Of a DNA stretch of 64,000 nt, positions 8,026 through 17,559 are shown one piece after another. Position numbers and translations under genes: made by a program. The DNA is from Hydrogenophaga sp. NFH-34 (lineage in GTDB: Bacteria > Pseudomonadota > Gammaproteobacteria > Burkholderiales > Burkholderiaceae_C): the NCBI RefSeq assembly GCF_021401345.1, contig NZ_JACBGE010000010.1:1-64000 (forward strand), given 5' to 3'. The notes under the pieces are model-generated. The model saw nothing but the letters and a program-made list of their open reading frames with translations. It was not told where the DNA came from and made no database searches. The number at the start of each line of letters is the position of its first letter. Position 1 is the first letter of the stretch.

Positions 8026-11010
8026 TCAGCCGCGCTTGGCGGTCAGTTCGTCGGCCACCAGCTGAGCGGCCTGCATTTCGGAGCAGCCGTGCTGATCCAT
8101 CAGTCGGCGACGGTGGGCTTTTTCGTGTCCCTCGGTCATGGCCAGGGCAATCGGCAGGGCCGGTGGCACGTTGCGAAACAGCGCCTGGTCCGAAGCCGAG
8201 ATGAGCACGCCCTCGGTGTACTTGGGCGGCTCCTTGCGAGCCGACTCCATGAGGGCGCGCTGTTCGGGGGTGAGGCTGCGAAACCGCGCCACCTCCTCAA
8301 TCTCGGAGCGGTCCATGGTCAGCAGCATCCAGTATTCGCACATCGACAGCACGCGGCTCATGCTGTCGGGGAAGTCCTTCAAGTTCTGCGTGGCCAGCCA
8401 GAACCAGATGTTGAGCTTGCGCCACATCTTGGTGCCCTTGGCGATCTTGGGTCCCAACAGCTCATTGGTGGTGATCAAGTGCCCCTCGTCGGTGAGCATG
8501 ATCAGCGGCCGGTCCTCGGCCTGTGCGCGCTCGCCGCGCGACTGCACCGAGTCGATCAGGCTGGTGTAGGCCACGGCCAGCGCATCGCCGTAGCCGTCCT
8601 GCGTCAGGGTGCCCATCTCCACCAGGGTCACATCGGCATCGGGCCAGTCCACGCCCTCGCGGTTGAACAGCTTGCCGCGCAGGCCCTGGGTGAAGCTCAT
8701 CATGGCCTGACCCATTTCTTCGGCGCGCGCCTGGCGTGCAGGGGAGAGCGTGGCATCGGCGTGCATGCCCATGAGGGCGATGGCCACGTCGTGCGTCAGC
8801 GGGTGCTTGCGGCCTTCGGCTGCGGAGCGGGTGGCGGCGCGGATGATGGCGTTGGTGATCAGGTATCGGTCGGCGCGGGACATGCGCTCGACCTCCTGCT
8901 GCTCGCCACCGGTGATCATCATGATCGCAGCAATCAGCATTTCTCCCAGCAGATCGCGCTTGTCGGTGCCTTCGTCGTCGGCGTCGGCCTCATCACCACT
9001 TGCGGCCGTGGGCTCGCGCTCGATCTCGGCCGGCTTCTTGCCGTCCAGCAGCGCATCCAGGCTGGCATCGTCGGGCATTCCGGCGTTCTGCCGGGCCTGC
9101 TGCTCGGCGGCGCGGTAGGAGGACATCACGTCCTGGTCGCCCAGCAGCCGGTGGGCGTGGAAGAACGGCGGCAGGGACACGTCCGCCTCGTTGGTCAGCG
9201 TCACGCTGTAGGTGGACAGGCCCATGGTCTTGAAGTAGTCCATGAGCAGGGAGAAGGAGCGGCCGGCGTCGGCAATGACCAGGCGAGGGCGGTGCACCGC
9301 CATGGTCAGCATGGCGATGTAGTTCAAGGTCGCGCTCTTGCCCGCCCCTGTAGGTCCGAGCACCAGCATGTGGGCGTTCTTCTTGCGGTCGTGCCGGTTG
9401 AGCGGATCGACCCACAGGGGTTCGCCGCCCCGGTTCCAGAACCACATGCCCGGGTGCGGAGTGCCACGCGAGCGGCCGTAGACCGGCAGCAGGGCGGCGA
9501 TCTGTGAGGCGAAGGTCAGGCGGGTGCGGCGCAGCTGCTTGGCATCGAAGGCCGGATCGAAGGCGAAGGGCAGACCCCGGATGAAGCTGTCCAGGGCCAC
9601 CAGGTCCTGGCGGGCGTCGATGAAGCGAAGGCCAGAAGGCACGAGCTGGGCATTGACTTGCGAGATCACGGCGCCCAGCTCCTCGCGGGTGGGGGCCGTG
9701 ACGTACAGCGTCATGAGCATCGGATACAGCTTGTCGCCCTCGATCATGCGCTTGAGCACCTGCACGCACTCCTTGTGCGTCTCCATGGCCAGCGGCGTCT
9801 GGGCGCGCGAGGCGTCGCGGATGCGGGCGATGTGCTCGTCCAGCCGGTGCTGCGGCTCCACGGTCACGGTGATGGAGAGCATGCAGCCGGCCGGCAGCCG
9901 GTCAAAGCGCGCAAAGGCTTCCTTGCCCAGGCTGCGCTCGGCGGTGAAGTGGCCGATGTTCGGGTTGGTGCGCATGCCGTCGAGCGTGAGTGCCTTGACT
10001 GGCACGCCATCGAACTCGAACAGGCCTGCCTCGGCATCCGAGACGGGTGGGCTCACGCTCAGCAGATCGGCCATGTCCCACCCGAAAACCGGCGCCGCCT
10101 CGCGGCCGTCGGCATCGTGTGCGGGGGACTGATCGCCGGGGTAGGGCAGCTGCTCCAGCAGGTCGCCGGTATGTCGGCTGGCCCAAGGCACCTTGCGATT
10201 GAAGAAGGGCAGCAGCCACTCGTAGAACTCGCGCGAGCTGCAGCGGCGGGCCTGGACGCCCGACTCATGCAGCGTGGCCATCAGCGTGACCGAAACCGCC
10301 TCGATCTGTTGCTGCGCGGGCGAGGGGTCCTCGGACAGGCGGGTGAAGCGCTTGTAGACCGCGCAGCGCACGCGCCGCTGCTGCCCGCGCCAGGGTTGGC
10401 CACTGACCAAGGTGTCGGTGAACAGGCCTTGCGGGCGAGAGACCAGGGCCAGGTGCTTCTCGAACTCCTTGAGCACCGCCTGGGTGTAGGGGGAACTCAG
10501 GATGGCGTCGCGCCGCTCGGGATACCGCTCGTGCACCTGGGCGATGTAGTCGCGCAGGTAGGTGTTCAGGCCGCTGATATCGCGGTCGTCGTTGACGAAG
10601 AACTGGACGATCCACGGGGTGTCGGTGGACTCGGGCAGCGCCTGCAGAGCCTCCTGCACCTTGCGGGCCTTGTCGATCAGGTAGGCCGGTGCCTGGGCTT
10701 CGGTGGGCACCGCACCCAGCTCGAACAGCGCCCCGAGCGTGGTGCCGTCGCCCAGCACGAAGGTCTTGGCATCTGCCTCGTAGCTGACATACGGCAGCAG
10801 GTCGGTGAACGAAGGCGGACGCTGGGCCATGCCCTGACGGCGCCCTACGGTCATGGGCTCACGCGGGGCAGCATCCTTGGGCCCTTGACGGGCAGCGCTG
10901 GGCTTCTTCGGCTCCGTACCCGCAGCGTCTGTGGCACCAGCACGCCCCTTGGGCATCAGACCCAGGGCCTGGATCACGGACAACAGACCGAGTTTTTGTG
11001 TAGCAGCCAT
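8026..11010 (-). CDS. traC: TraC/VirB4-like conjugative ATPase, TIGR03744 family
   Basis: This 994-residue ATPase energises the type IV secretion system. The N-terminal part (residues about 50-430) carries the TraC/VirB4 module. The Walker A motif GPTGAGKSATLN lies near residue 550 and the Walker B motif LIMLTDEGH near 832. The start at 11010 follows AAGAGG by 9 bases; an ATG three codons earlier at 11019 would sit directly on that site. The length matches the PFL_4706 family of ICEclc/PFGI-1-type elements. It lies downstream of the lipoprotein gene in the usual order and works at the inner-membrane cytoplasmic face. Confidence 0.93.
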   Translation of the reverse strand: MAATQKLGLLSVIQALGLMPKGRAGATDAAGTEPKKPSAARQGPKDAAPREPMTVGRRQGMAQRPPSFTDLLPYVSYEADAKTFVLGDGTTLGALFELGAVPTEAQAPAYLIDKARKVQEALQALPESTDTPWIVQFFVNDDRDISGLNTYLRDYIAQVHERYPERRDAILSSPYTQAVLKEFEKHLALVSRPQGLFTDTLVSGQPWRGQQRRVRCAVYKRFTRLSEDPSPAQQQIEAVSVTLMATLHESGVQARRCSSREFYEWLLPFFNRKVPWASRHTGDLLEQLPYPGDQSPAHDADGREAAPVFGWDMADLLSVSPPVSDAEAGLFEFDGVPVKALTLDGMRTNPNIGHFTAERSLGKEAFARFDRLPAGCMLSITVTVEPQHRLDEHIARIRDASRAQTPLAMETHKECVQVLKRMIEGDKLYPMLMTLYVTAPTREELGAVISQVNAQLVPSGLRFIDARQDLVALDSFIRGLPFAFDPAFDAKQLRRTRLTFASQIAALLPVYGRSRGTPHPGMWFWNRGGEPLWVDPLNRHDRKKNAHMLVLGPTGAGKSATLNYIAMLTMAVHRPRLVIADAGRSFSLLMDYFKTMGLSTYSVTLTNEADVSLPPFFHAHRLLGDQDVMSSYRAAEQQARQNAGMPDDASLDALLDGKKPAEIEREPTAASGDEADADDEGTDKRDLLGEMLIAAIMMITGGEQQEVERMSRADRYLITNAIIRAATRSAAEGRKHPLTHDVAIALMGMHADATLSPARQARAEEMGQAMMSFTQGLRGKLFNREGVDWPDADVTLVEMGTLTQDGYGDALAVAYTSLIDSVQSRGERAQAEDRPLIMLTDEGHLITTNELLGPKIAKGTKMWRKLNIWFWLATQNLKDFPDSMSRVLSMCEYWMLLTMDRSEIEEVARFRSLTPEQRALMESARKEPPKYTEGVLISASDQALFRNVPPALPIALAMTEGHEKAHRRRLMDQHGCSEMQAAQLVADELTAKRG

Positions 11011-11066
11011 GGACGGCATCCCTCTTGATGGGCGGGTGGTCGGATTCGGTGGGGTTGTTCTGCGGC

Positions 11067-11567
11067 TCAGCGGGACGGGATGAAGCGCTCGCGCGCCTGG
11101 CTGTCTTCCTGCTCGATCTCGCCGGGCAGGGCGTACTCCACCGTCTCGTACATGGGAAACACCGTCACGTAGCCGGGCACCGGGTACTTGCCCTTGGACA
11201 GGTGGGGGTAGACCACCATCACCAGGTCGGGGTTGGGCACACGGGCAAAGCGCTGCTGCGTGGGATTGAGCGGGTCCCAGTACTTGCTCTGACGCGCATC
11301 GCGCCCGTCCACCGTGCGTGCGCGGCTGGCCAGTTGCAAGTTGTCGCGGGCCTGCAGGTTGCGGCCCTGAGCGCCCTGACCCGACTGCTGGTCGCGGTAG
11401 ACCTCGGTGACCGTGGGACTGCCCTCGGTGGCGCCGATCAGGGGAGACTCGCGCGGGCCAGCGGCCGAACATGCGGCCAGGGCCAGCGGCACCAGCACCG
11501 AGAGGGTGAGCAGCGCCGGGCGATGCCAGCGGTGGTGGGGGTGGCGTGGGGTGTCATTCGAGGCCAT
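11067..11567 (-). CDS. Conjugative transfer lipoprotein, TIGR03751 family (VirB7/TraV-like)
   Basis: This 166-residue lipoprotein has a hydrophobic signal ending in the lipobox LAAC (LSVLVPLALAAC). Its short mature domain with YPHLSKGKYPVPGYVTVFPMY is typical of the TIGR03751 family. It should anchor the outer-membrane part of the secretion channel, as VirB7 or TraV does. Its start overlaps the 3-prime end of the VirB10-like gene by 14 bases, showing coupled translation of these two core-complex components. Confidence 0.87.
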   Translation of the reverse strand: MASNDTPRHPHHRWHRPALLTLSVLVPLALAACSAAGPRESPLIGATEGSPTVTEVYRDQQSGQGAQGRNLQARDNLQLASRARTVDGRDARQSKYWDPLNPTQQRFARVPNPDLVMVVYPHLSKGKYPVPGYVTVFPMYETVEYALPGEIEQEDSQARERFIPSR

Positions 11568-12996
11568 GGTTTCCTCCGCGTTGGGCGTTGCTGGTGTTCT
11601 GGGCGCGGTGCGCGATCTTTCGGGCGGCGACGGCCTTGTCCAGGCGCAGCTCCTGATCCAGGTGGATCACCACCTCGTCGCCCGAGGGGGTGACCACCGC
11701 GTCGAAGGAGTTCTTCAGGCGTGAAAGCAGCCAGGCCGTGAACTCGTCGGTGGCGCCGCTGACGGCCTGGCCCATGACGTAGCGGCTGGTGTCTGTGATC
11801 TGGGTGGTGGTCGATCCCAGGGCGTTCTGGGTGACCAGCTTGGCGGCGTCGGCGTAGGCCTGGCCTGCCACGCCCAGCGTCTTGGCACCGATGATGTCGG
11901 TCAGGTACGCTGGCGCGTTGGTGACGAACTTGCCAACGATGCAGGGGTTGCCGCGCGGGTCGCTGATGAAGCCCAGGTCGCCGCTCGATCCGGCCGTAGC
12001 GCCTCGACCGCGCGAGGAAACCGTGCGGATCGTGCCGTCGTTGAACACGAAGGTGGCCGAGCGGATCTTGCCCTCGGAGCAGGACAGGGCCATGTCGCCG
12101 ATGGCCACGCCGGTGAGGATCATGCCGGCGATGTCCTCGGGCAGCTCCCAGCCATTGGCCGCGAGGTTCTCGCGCCCGACGATCAGCTTGAACTGCATCG
12201 GATCGGTCACCCGGCCGTCAATCGGCACCCGCCCGATGATGGCGGTCATGGCCTTGGCACCCACCAGTGTTGAGTTCTCGGGCAGCGTGAAGTAGGCCTC
12301 GTCCTGTTCTGCCTCGGCGACACCTGCCGCGCCCCCGGTGGCTGCGCCACCTGCACCTGCCGGTTCTGTGCCGGCGCGGGCGCTGGCGTTGGTTCGCACG
12401 TACCGCGTCGAGGGAGGTCCCTGATTGCGGTTGCGCGTGTCCTCGAAGGCCGCGTAGCCCATGGGCGCCACGGTCTTGTAGGCCACGGCGCCCGGCGCCG
12501 CTTCCTGCTCGCCCAGGTTCAGGTCCGCCGTGATGGGCGCTGCGGCACCGCCGTTGACCGTGCGGCCGACCTGCGAACCCGGCGCAGGGCGCGACGTGGG
12601 CAGGGTGGGCAGAGCGCCCAGCAACGATTCAGCGGCCTGGCCAGCCGCATCCACGGTCGCCCCGAACTCCCCGTCTTTCTGGCCGGACCCCGTGGTCGGG
12701 CGCGCTGCGCCGCGCCGGGCCGCTTCCTCTTCGAGCTTCTTGTTGCGCTCGACGATCTCGGCCACTTGCTTGCGCAACTCGGCGTTGCTGGCCACCACCG
12801 TGGCCAGGGTCTCGCCCGCGTTGTCGTTGTCAGCGCCTTTGGTGGGTGGCAGCTCGCTGGGCTGGGGCACCGCCTTCATAGGTGCAGCGGGTGCGCCGCC
12901 CTGCGAGCCGCTGAACTGCTGGTACAGGATGACCCCCACGATGAGCAGGGAGAGCAGGCCCAGGACGGGCAGCAAGGTGTTCTGTTTGATGGCCAT
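11554..12996 (-). CDS. VirB10/TraB-like core protein, TIGR03752 family
   Basis: This 480-residue envelope-spanning protein has one N-terminal membrane helix (LLPVLGLLSLLIVGVILYQQ), a Pro/Ala-rich and coiled-coil stretch (ELRKQVAEIVERNKKLEEEA), a low-complexity linker, and a C-terminal beta domain like VirB10/TraB (PENSTLVGAKAMTAIIGRVP). VirB10 proteins sense ATPase activity at the inner membrane and form the outer-membrane pore. Neighbours are the VirB9-like gene upstream and the lipoprotein gene downstream, so the core-complex genes are contiguous. Confidence 0.9.
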   Translation of the reverse strand: MAIKQNTLLPVLGLLSLLIVGVILYQQFSGSQGGAPAAPMKAVPQPSELPPTKGADNDNAGETLATVVASNAELRKQVAEIVERNKKLEEEAARRGAARPTTGSGQKDGEFGATVDAAGQAAESLLGALPTLPTSRPAPGSQVGRTVNGGAAAPITADLNLGEQEAAPGAVAYKTVAPMGYAAFEDTRNRNQGPPSTRYVRTNASARAGTEPAGAGGAATGGAAGVAEAEQDEAYFTLPENSTLVGAKAMTAIIGRVPIDGRVTDPMQFKLIVGRENLAANGWELPEDIAGMILTGVAIGDMALSCSEGKIRSATFVFNDGTIRTVSSRGRGATAGSSGDLGFISDPRGNPCIVGKFVTNAPAYLTDIIGAKTLGVAGQAYADAAKLVTQNALGSTTTQITDTSRYVMGQAVSGATDEFTAWLLSRLKNSFDAVVTPSGDEVVIHLDQELRLDKAVAARKIAHRAQNTSNAQRGGNHGLE

Positions 12997-13011
12997 GAAC
13001 AGTTCCTCCGC

Positions 13012-14145
13012 TCAGAGACAGGCGTCAAAGGCACGGTCGCAGATCAGGTACAGCGCCGTGGTGTCCGTCTCGCTGCCAGCAGGACCAATGCGCCCGTGCT
13101 GCGCGGTCACCGCCAGCCAGCGCCCACGCAGGTGCTCAAGCGGCAGCTCGAAGGGCTGAGCCGACTTGTTGGTCACGCGAACCGCCGTGACATACAGGCC
13201 GGCCGAGCGCCACTGACCCAGCGGCACCGTCTCGACCAGGCCACCACGCACCAGCCCTGGCACGGGCTTGGTGCTGACCTGGACTTGCGAGATGCCGGGC
13301 CGCGTGGTGGCCAGGCGACGGGGCGCATACAGCATGCGGGAGGCAAAGCGCGTGAGTTCGACCATGTCCGCAGCCGGTGGGCCGGCCTCGGTGGCCGCTG
13401 CAGCGCCGGCAGAGGCATCGCGGCTGCCGGATCGGTCCAGGAACACCTCCAGCTCGGCGCTGGCGCCCGAGGTCTGGGCGTTGGCCACCAGGTCCAGCGG
13501 GATTTGCCGTCCACCGTCGATCAGCTCGGCCACGATGCGGATTGGGGCGAAGGGCACCAGCGCGGTGACATAGATGGTGCGGTCGATGGCCTCCACGCGA
13601 GCCACCGACTCGATGTCGGCGGGCACATGCAGGGCGGCAGGGCCGGGGAGCGTGATTAAGCGCTCGCGCTGGACCGGCAGGCCGACCCGCACGGGCTGCC
13701 GGTTGAAGACCGCCCGCTCCACACCGGGGCGATCCGACGGCGCAGCAGCGCCGGACGATGCTGCCGCGCGGTTGGCATTCTTGGTAGCTGGCTTGGCCTT
13801 GGGGGTGGGCGCGGCCTGGTTCGAAGACGCAGGCGTTCCCGAGTCGCGGGCCGCAGCGGCCGCGCGCGCGGCCACGCCCTGGGGCATGGGAGCGGGTGAA
13901 GCGCCGGCAGCGACGGCGCCGGCCTGTCCCAGATCCACCTCAGCGACCACGGGAGGGGAGGCGGTGCTCGATGCCGGTACCGGCTTCTGGCCTGCAGCAG
14001 GCAGGGCGATCAGCGGTGGCTGGGTCGCAGCAGGCGCGATGTCCTGCACCTGCTGCGCCAGCGACGGCAGGGCTGCGAACACGGCCAGCGCCGCCAGGCT
14101 GACGCTCAGGACATGGCCCGCAAGGGTTGGGGTGTGATCAGACAT
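13012..14145 (-). CDS. VirB9/TraK-like secretion protein, TIGR03749/PFL_4704 family
   Basis: This 377-residue exported protein (signal LSVSLAALAVFAALPSLAQQ) has a Pro/Ala-rich first half and a conserved C-terminal beta domain from about residue 170 (RQPVRVGLPVQRERLITLPG onwards). It corresponds to DUF3438, the TraK/VirB9-like partner of the core complex. The ATG at 14145 is supported by AAAGGA at good spacing and by the signal peptide that follows; the open frame extends further upstream but lacks such support. It lies between the VirB8-like and VirB10-like genes. Confidence 0.85.
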   Translation of the reverse strand: MSDHTPTLAGHVLSVSLAALAVFAALPSLAQQVQDIAPAATQPPLIALPAAGQKPVPASSTASPPVVAEVDLGQAGAVAAGASPAPMPQGVAARAAAAARDSGTPASSNQAAPTPKAKPATKNANRAAASSGAAAPSDRPGVERAVFNRQPVRVGLPVQRERLITLPGPAALHVPADIESVARVEAIDRTIYVTALVPFAPIRIVAELIDGGRQIPLDLVANAQTSGASAELEVFLDRSGSRDASAGAAAATEAGPPAADMVELTRFASRMLYAPRRLATTRPGISQVQVSTKPVPGLVRGGLVETVPLGQWRSAGLYVTAVRVTNKSAQPFELPLEHLRGRWLAVTAQHGRIGPAGSETDTTALYLICDRAFDACL

Positions 14146-14197
14146 GGGTCGTCCTTTGGGAGGAATGGCCTGCTGCAGCGCAGAGGGGGATGGCGTT

Positions 14198-15007
14198 TCA
14201 TCGGCTCGATGCCGGTGCGGAGGGGGTGGTTGCTGGCGCACCGGTCGCGGTGTTGGCGCTTTCGGCAGCGAGCGGTGTCGTGGTCGGCGATGGCGACACC
14301 GCAATCGGTGCCTGGGCGCTGATCGCTGGCAGTGCTGCAGGGGTCAGTCCCTGAGCGGCGCCGATGGCGCTGTCCTTGATGTCCAGCCGGGCGGGCGCGG
14401 CAGAGCCGAAACAGTCCACGGCCAGCCTGAACGGGTTGCGCTCGCGGTCGACGTCGTAGCGCACCACGCGAACGGGATAGCGGATGAAGGCGTCCTTGAC
14501 CGCCTGGCCTCGGAAAGTCTCGGTCACCTGCATGTCCAGCAGCACGGTCCAGGCCGAGGGACCTTCACCGATCACCCGGTTGTCCTGGAATCCCAGGCCG
14601 GGAATTTCGCTGATCTGACGCGTGCGCTGGTGCAGCTCGCCAGCCCGGTTGCGGTTGTCGATGTCGCCCTGCAACTGCGCCTGGCAGCGCGGGGTCAGGT
14701 AGGACTGGAAGTCGTAGATCTGCTTGCCGTAGTCCTTGCCGCCATCGCTCTGCCAGCGGTTGACCTGCTGCCAGACGTAGTAGGCGAAGCTGTACACGTT
14801 GGGGTTGGGCACGGGCGCCACGCCACCGGTGACCGACACGCGCTCCCCGGCGCGCAGGTCCGGGTTGATGTGCAGGTCGATCTGGCGCGGCCTGGCCCAC
14901 AGCAGGGCCATCCCGACGACGGCCACCAGGCCGATCACCACCAGGGCCCGGAACAGTCGGGCGTTGTGGGCGCGTTCGGCGGCAAGGGCATCAAGGTATC
15001 TGGACAT
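14198..15007 (-). CDS. VirB8/TraE-like inner-membrane protein, TIGR03746/PFL_4703 family
   Basis: This 269-residue protein (DUF2895) has a single N-terminal membrane helix (FRALVVIGLVAVVGMALLW) and a periplasmic domain with the family's VYSFAYYVWQQVNRW and YLTPRCQAQL segments. VirB8-like proteins scaffold the inner-membrane complex and contact VirB9/VirB10. The C-terminal 40 residues are Ala/Pro/Thr-rich and probably disordered. It lies between the TIGR03750 and VirB9-like genes, in conserved order. Confidence 0.86.
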   Translation of the reverse strand: MSRYLDALAAERAHNARLFRALVVIGLVAVVGMALLWARPRQIDLHINPDLRAGERVSVTGGVAPVPNPNVYSFAYYVWQQVNRWQSDGGKDYGKQIYDFQSYLTPRCQAQLQGDIDNRNRAGELHQRTRQISEIPGLGFQDNRVIGEGPSAWTVLLDMQVTETFRGQAVKDAFIRYPVRVVRYDVDRERNPFRLAVDCFGSAAPARLDIKDSAIGAAQGLTPAALPAISAQAPIAVSPSPTTTPLAAESANTATGAPATTPSAPASSR

Positions 15008-15030
15008 GGTGATCGGCTCGTTGGTAAAAC

Positions 15031-15528
15031 TCAGGATTCATGGGGCGTGCGGCGCGGCCGCGCCAGCCGGCGCCAGAGGGAACGGCCGGCCTGTGGGTCC
15101 AGAGGGTGGCTCAGCGAGAACGGCAGAGAGCGACCCAGCGACCACTGCCCGTGGTGGGTGAGAAACCGGCTCTTGCTCAGGCCCTTGCGTGCAAACCACA
15201 GGTGCAGCGCCTGGGTGTAGTAGCCGTCGGGCCGACCGCGCTTGAGGTCCTGCAGCTTGGCCGATCCGAACCACAGGGCGGCAATCGGCCCGAAGATGGC
15301 GGGCAGCAGCATCAGCTGCCACAGGCCCGTGAACAACAGCAACACCACACCCAGGAGCAAGCAGACGGGGATGGAGATCGCCGCCATCACCTTGGCCTCG
15401 GTCACCGTCATGCCGCGAAGCACAGACGGCTCGACGTTGACGCGGTGGGTCAGTGGCACCCGCTCGGGCGCCTGGCTGCGCTCGGCGCTGCGCTGGGTGT
15501 CGTCGGAGGCCGTCGGTGTGCCGCTCAT
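15031..15528 (-). CDS. Conjugative transfer membrane protein, TIGR03750 family (DUF3487)
   Basis: This 165-residue protein has two closely spaced membrane helices (VMAAISIPVCLLLGVVLLLF and LWQLMLLPAIFGPIAALWF), followed by the family segment LKRGRPDGYYTQALHLW and a basic tail. In F-type systems the comparable position is held by TraL, a VirB3-like protein that associates with the VirB4 ATPase. That correspondence is inferred from topology and order, not demonstrated. Confidence 0.84.
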   Translation of the reverse strand: MSGTPTASDDTQRSAERSQAPERVPLTHRVNVEPSVLRGMTVTEAKVMAAISIPVCLLLGVVLLLFTGLWQLMLLPAIFGPIAALWFGSAKLQDLKRGRPDGYYTQALHLWFARKGLSKSRFLTHHGQWSLGRSLPFSLSHPLDPQAGRSLWRRLARPRRTPHES

Positions 15529-15576
15529 GACCTGTTCCCTTGCTTGAACCTGGATGTGATTTGCTGCGCGGGACGG

Positions 15577-15999
15577 TCAGGTCTGACCGATCACCTGGAA
15601 GGCGTAGGTCACCAGGATCACAAGGAACACCGTGAGGATCATCCCCATGATGAAATACTCCTTGAGGTCGGCGATCTGCGCGCGGCCGGCCGTGTACTCG
15701 CGCCACTTGGACAGGGCACCGCCGACCACGTAGAGGAAGCCCAGCGCGACCAGCACCAGGCCCAGGATGGCCATGCCCGCCTTGAAGTAGGCGCTCATGG
15801 CGCACATCCAGTCGCCAGCGGCGCAGGTGGCGCCGTTCATGTCCGTGCCCGGCGTGGGCATGGTGGGCAGCGCGGCCAGGGCCGGGCTGCACATCACGGC
15901 CACGACCGGTGCCAGCGCCCAGCGCTGCAGGCGGTCGCCCAAGTGTTTGAACCCTGCGGCAGCGGCCTGCCGGGCGGGTGGGTGTTGACGCTGGGTCAT
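15577..15999 (-). CDS. Conjugative transfer protein, TIGR03745/PFL_4702 family (DUF2976)
   Basis: This 140-residue protein has a long signal peptide (WALAPVVAVMCSPALA-A), two Cys residues just after it (GATCAAGDWMC) and two membrane helices (MAILGLVLVALGFLYVVGGAL and YFIMGMILTVFLVILVTYAF). The size and topology are pilin-like, and together with the next small gene it occupies the pilin position of the genomic-island type system. Pilin function is a family-level hypothesis. Confidence 0.83.
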   Translation of the reverse strand: MTQRQHPPARQAAAAGFKHLGDRLQRWALAPVVAVMCSPALAALPTMPTPGTDMNGATCAAGDWMCAMSAYFKAGMAILGLVLVALGFLYVVGGALSKWREYTAGRAQIADLKEYFIMGMILTVFLVILVTYAFQVIGQT

Positions 16000-16071
16000 G
16001 GGTGTGCTCCTTGAAGAAGTGATGGAGATGAAGGAAGGAAAACCGGTGGATGGGTCAGGACATCACTCGCG

Positions 16072-16305
16072 TCACCGGAACACCGCGAAGAACAGAACCG
16101 CCAGGATCACCATCACCTTCAGCGCCGACCAGGTGGCCGACATCAGCGAGGCGCGCTCTTCCTTGTAGGCGTTGAAGATGGCCAACATGGCCCAGGCAAA
16201 GACCAGCAGGATCACGCCGCTGGCAATGAGCTGGACCGTGGTCCGCAGGGCGGTGGGCGAGACACCCGATCCCGCCTCGAATGCCAGACTCATCGTGGGG
16301 TCCAT
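16072..16305 (-). CDS. Conjugative transfer protein, TIGR03758/PFL_4701 family (DUF3262)
   Basis: This 77-residue protein has two membrane helices (LIASGVILLVFAWAMLAIF and LKVMVILAVLFFAVF) around a short polar loop (NAYKEERASL). I chose the ATG at 16305 because it follows CAGGAG at good spacing and gives the usual family length. The small hydrophobic form suggests a pilin-like or channel subunit. It is transcribed between the RAQPRD gene and the DUF2976 gene, the normal order. Confidence 0.83.
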   Translation of the reverse strand: MDPTMSLAFEAGSGVSPTALRTTVQLIASGVILLVFAWAMLAIFNAYKEERASLMSATWSALKVMVILAVLFFAVFR

Positions 16306-16339
16306 GCAGCAGCTCCTGTGAAAAGTGGAGTGGGTGGGC

Positions 16340-16699
16340 TCACTGGCGGTAGTCGCCACGCAGCGGCGGCACCGGGCGTGGCTGGCGCGGCGCATCCACA
16401 TGGGAGGTGATGCCCTCGCGCAACTGGCCCAGGTCGCGCAGCAGCCAGTCGTAGCGGAACTTCACCCGCTCGCCCGTGGGAGCGGTCTGTGCGGCTTCGG
16501 AGACCATCACTTGCACGCGCTCGATCTCCGAGGCGATGCGCGCCAGGTTCTCGCGCTCGGTGTCGGCGTCGCCCGCCTGGGCGTTGGTGGCGCTCAGCGC
16601 CACATAGAGCACGGCGAGCACCCAGCTGCGGCGCACGCGCGAGCCTGGGGTGGCCTGCTGGGGCGTTTGGGACGGGAGCATGGAAACGGAGGTGTTCAT
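16340..16699 (-). CDS. RAQPRD-family ICE protein, TIGR01690
   Basis: This 119-residue exported protein has a signal sequence (WVLAVLYVALSATNAQA-G), a coiled-coil-like centre (LARIASEIERVQVMVSEA) and the family's terminal motif in the form RQPRPVPPLRGDYRQ. The ATG at 16699 has AAGGAG 7 bases upstream; the open frame continues upstream without such a signal. RAQPRD proteins are restricted to conjugative elements and their role is unknown. Confidence 0.85.
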   Translation of the reverse strand: MNTSVSMLPSQTPQQATPGSRVRRSWVLAVLYVALSATNAQAGDADTERENLARIASEIERVQVMVSEAAQTAPTGERVKFRYDWLLRDLGQLREGITSHVDAPRQPRPVPPLRGDYRQ

Positions 16700-16803
16700 C
16701 GGGACTCCTTGGGGTGAAACAGGGGTGGTCTGCGCTGCGCCGGACTCGAAGAGCGATGGGATGCGGTGCGAGGTGATTCGGTGGGCTGGGTAGCTGGGCT
16801 GCA

Positions 16804-17559
16804 TCAGACGTACTTCTTGAAGGTGGCCACCGTGGTGGACATGGCGAACGCGACCAGGACGGTGAAGACGATCACCATGTGAGACGGGTTGAAGTTGCCG
16901 AACGGCCAGGCCAGGTACAGACCGAAACCGCCGGTCAGCGCCCAGGCTGTGTAGCGCTTGGCGTGGTGATAGACGAAGGAGCTTTCGCGCCCGCCACCCC
17001 AGCGGCGCAGGTCACGGCGCACCAGGCCATCGACCACGCCCACCAGGCAGGCCAGGATGAAGGCAGGGGCAGCAAACGCCGCCACCGACAGGCGCAGCAG
17101 CACGTCCTGCAGCACGTACATGGAGGTCACCGCCCAGCGGCTGAGCAGAATCTGCATGGAGCGGTTGGCGCGGGCGGCGTTGTGGCGCAGATCGCCCGTG
17201 GGCGCATCCTGCGCGGCCTGGAAGATCGCCTGCTGACGCTCGTACCAGCCGATCACCCCCAGGCGCTCGTAGGGCAGGCGCACGTTGCGCACCAGCTGCT
17301 CGGACCAGGCCACGGTGTCGCGCACCAGCAGACTGCGCGGCGCCTGGGCGATGTACTCCAGGTCCTGCTCCACGATCTGCTGGGCGTGGTTCTCCTGCAG
17401 GTCGCGCCAGAGCGTGAACGAGCCCACGATCTCGATCATCATCCCGATGAACCAGGCGAAGAGGGTGATGAACAACAGTCCAAAGCCCATCTCCAGGCCC
17501 AGCTCGACCGGACCGCGTGCGCGCGGCCGGCCCGGGGTCTTGGCCACCATGGCACTCAT
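16804..17559 (-). CDS. ICE membrane protein, TIGR03747/PFL_4697 family (DUF4400)
   Basis: This 251-residue protein has about four membrane helices (GLLFITLFAWFIGMMIEIVG, FAAPAFILACLVGVVDGLV, ALTGGFGLYLAWPF and MVIVFTVLVAFAMSTTVATF) and the family motif VDGLVRRDLRRWGGGRESSF. It is always encoded next to the TraD coupling protein and overlaps its stop codon by four bases here (ATGA). A role in the coupling-protein complex at the inner membrane is therefore plausible. Confidence 0.86.
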   Translation of the reverse strand: MSAMVAKTPGRPRARGPVELGLEMGFGLLFITLFAWFIGMMIEIVGSFTLWRDLQENHAQQIVEQDLEYIAQAPRSLLVRDTVAWSEQLVRNVRLPYERLGVIGWYERQQAIFQAAQDAPTGDLRHNAARANRSMQILLSRWAVTSMYVLQDVLLRLSVAAFAAPAFILACLVGVVDGLVRRDLRRWGGGRESSFVYHHAKRYTAWALTGGFGLYLAWPFGNFNPSHMVIVFTVLVAFAMSTTVATFKKYV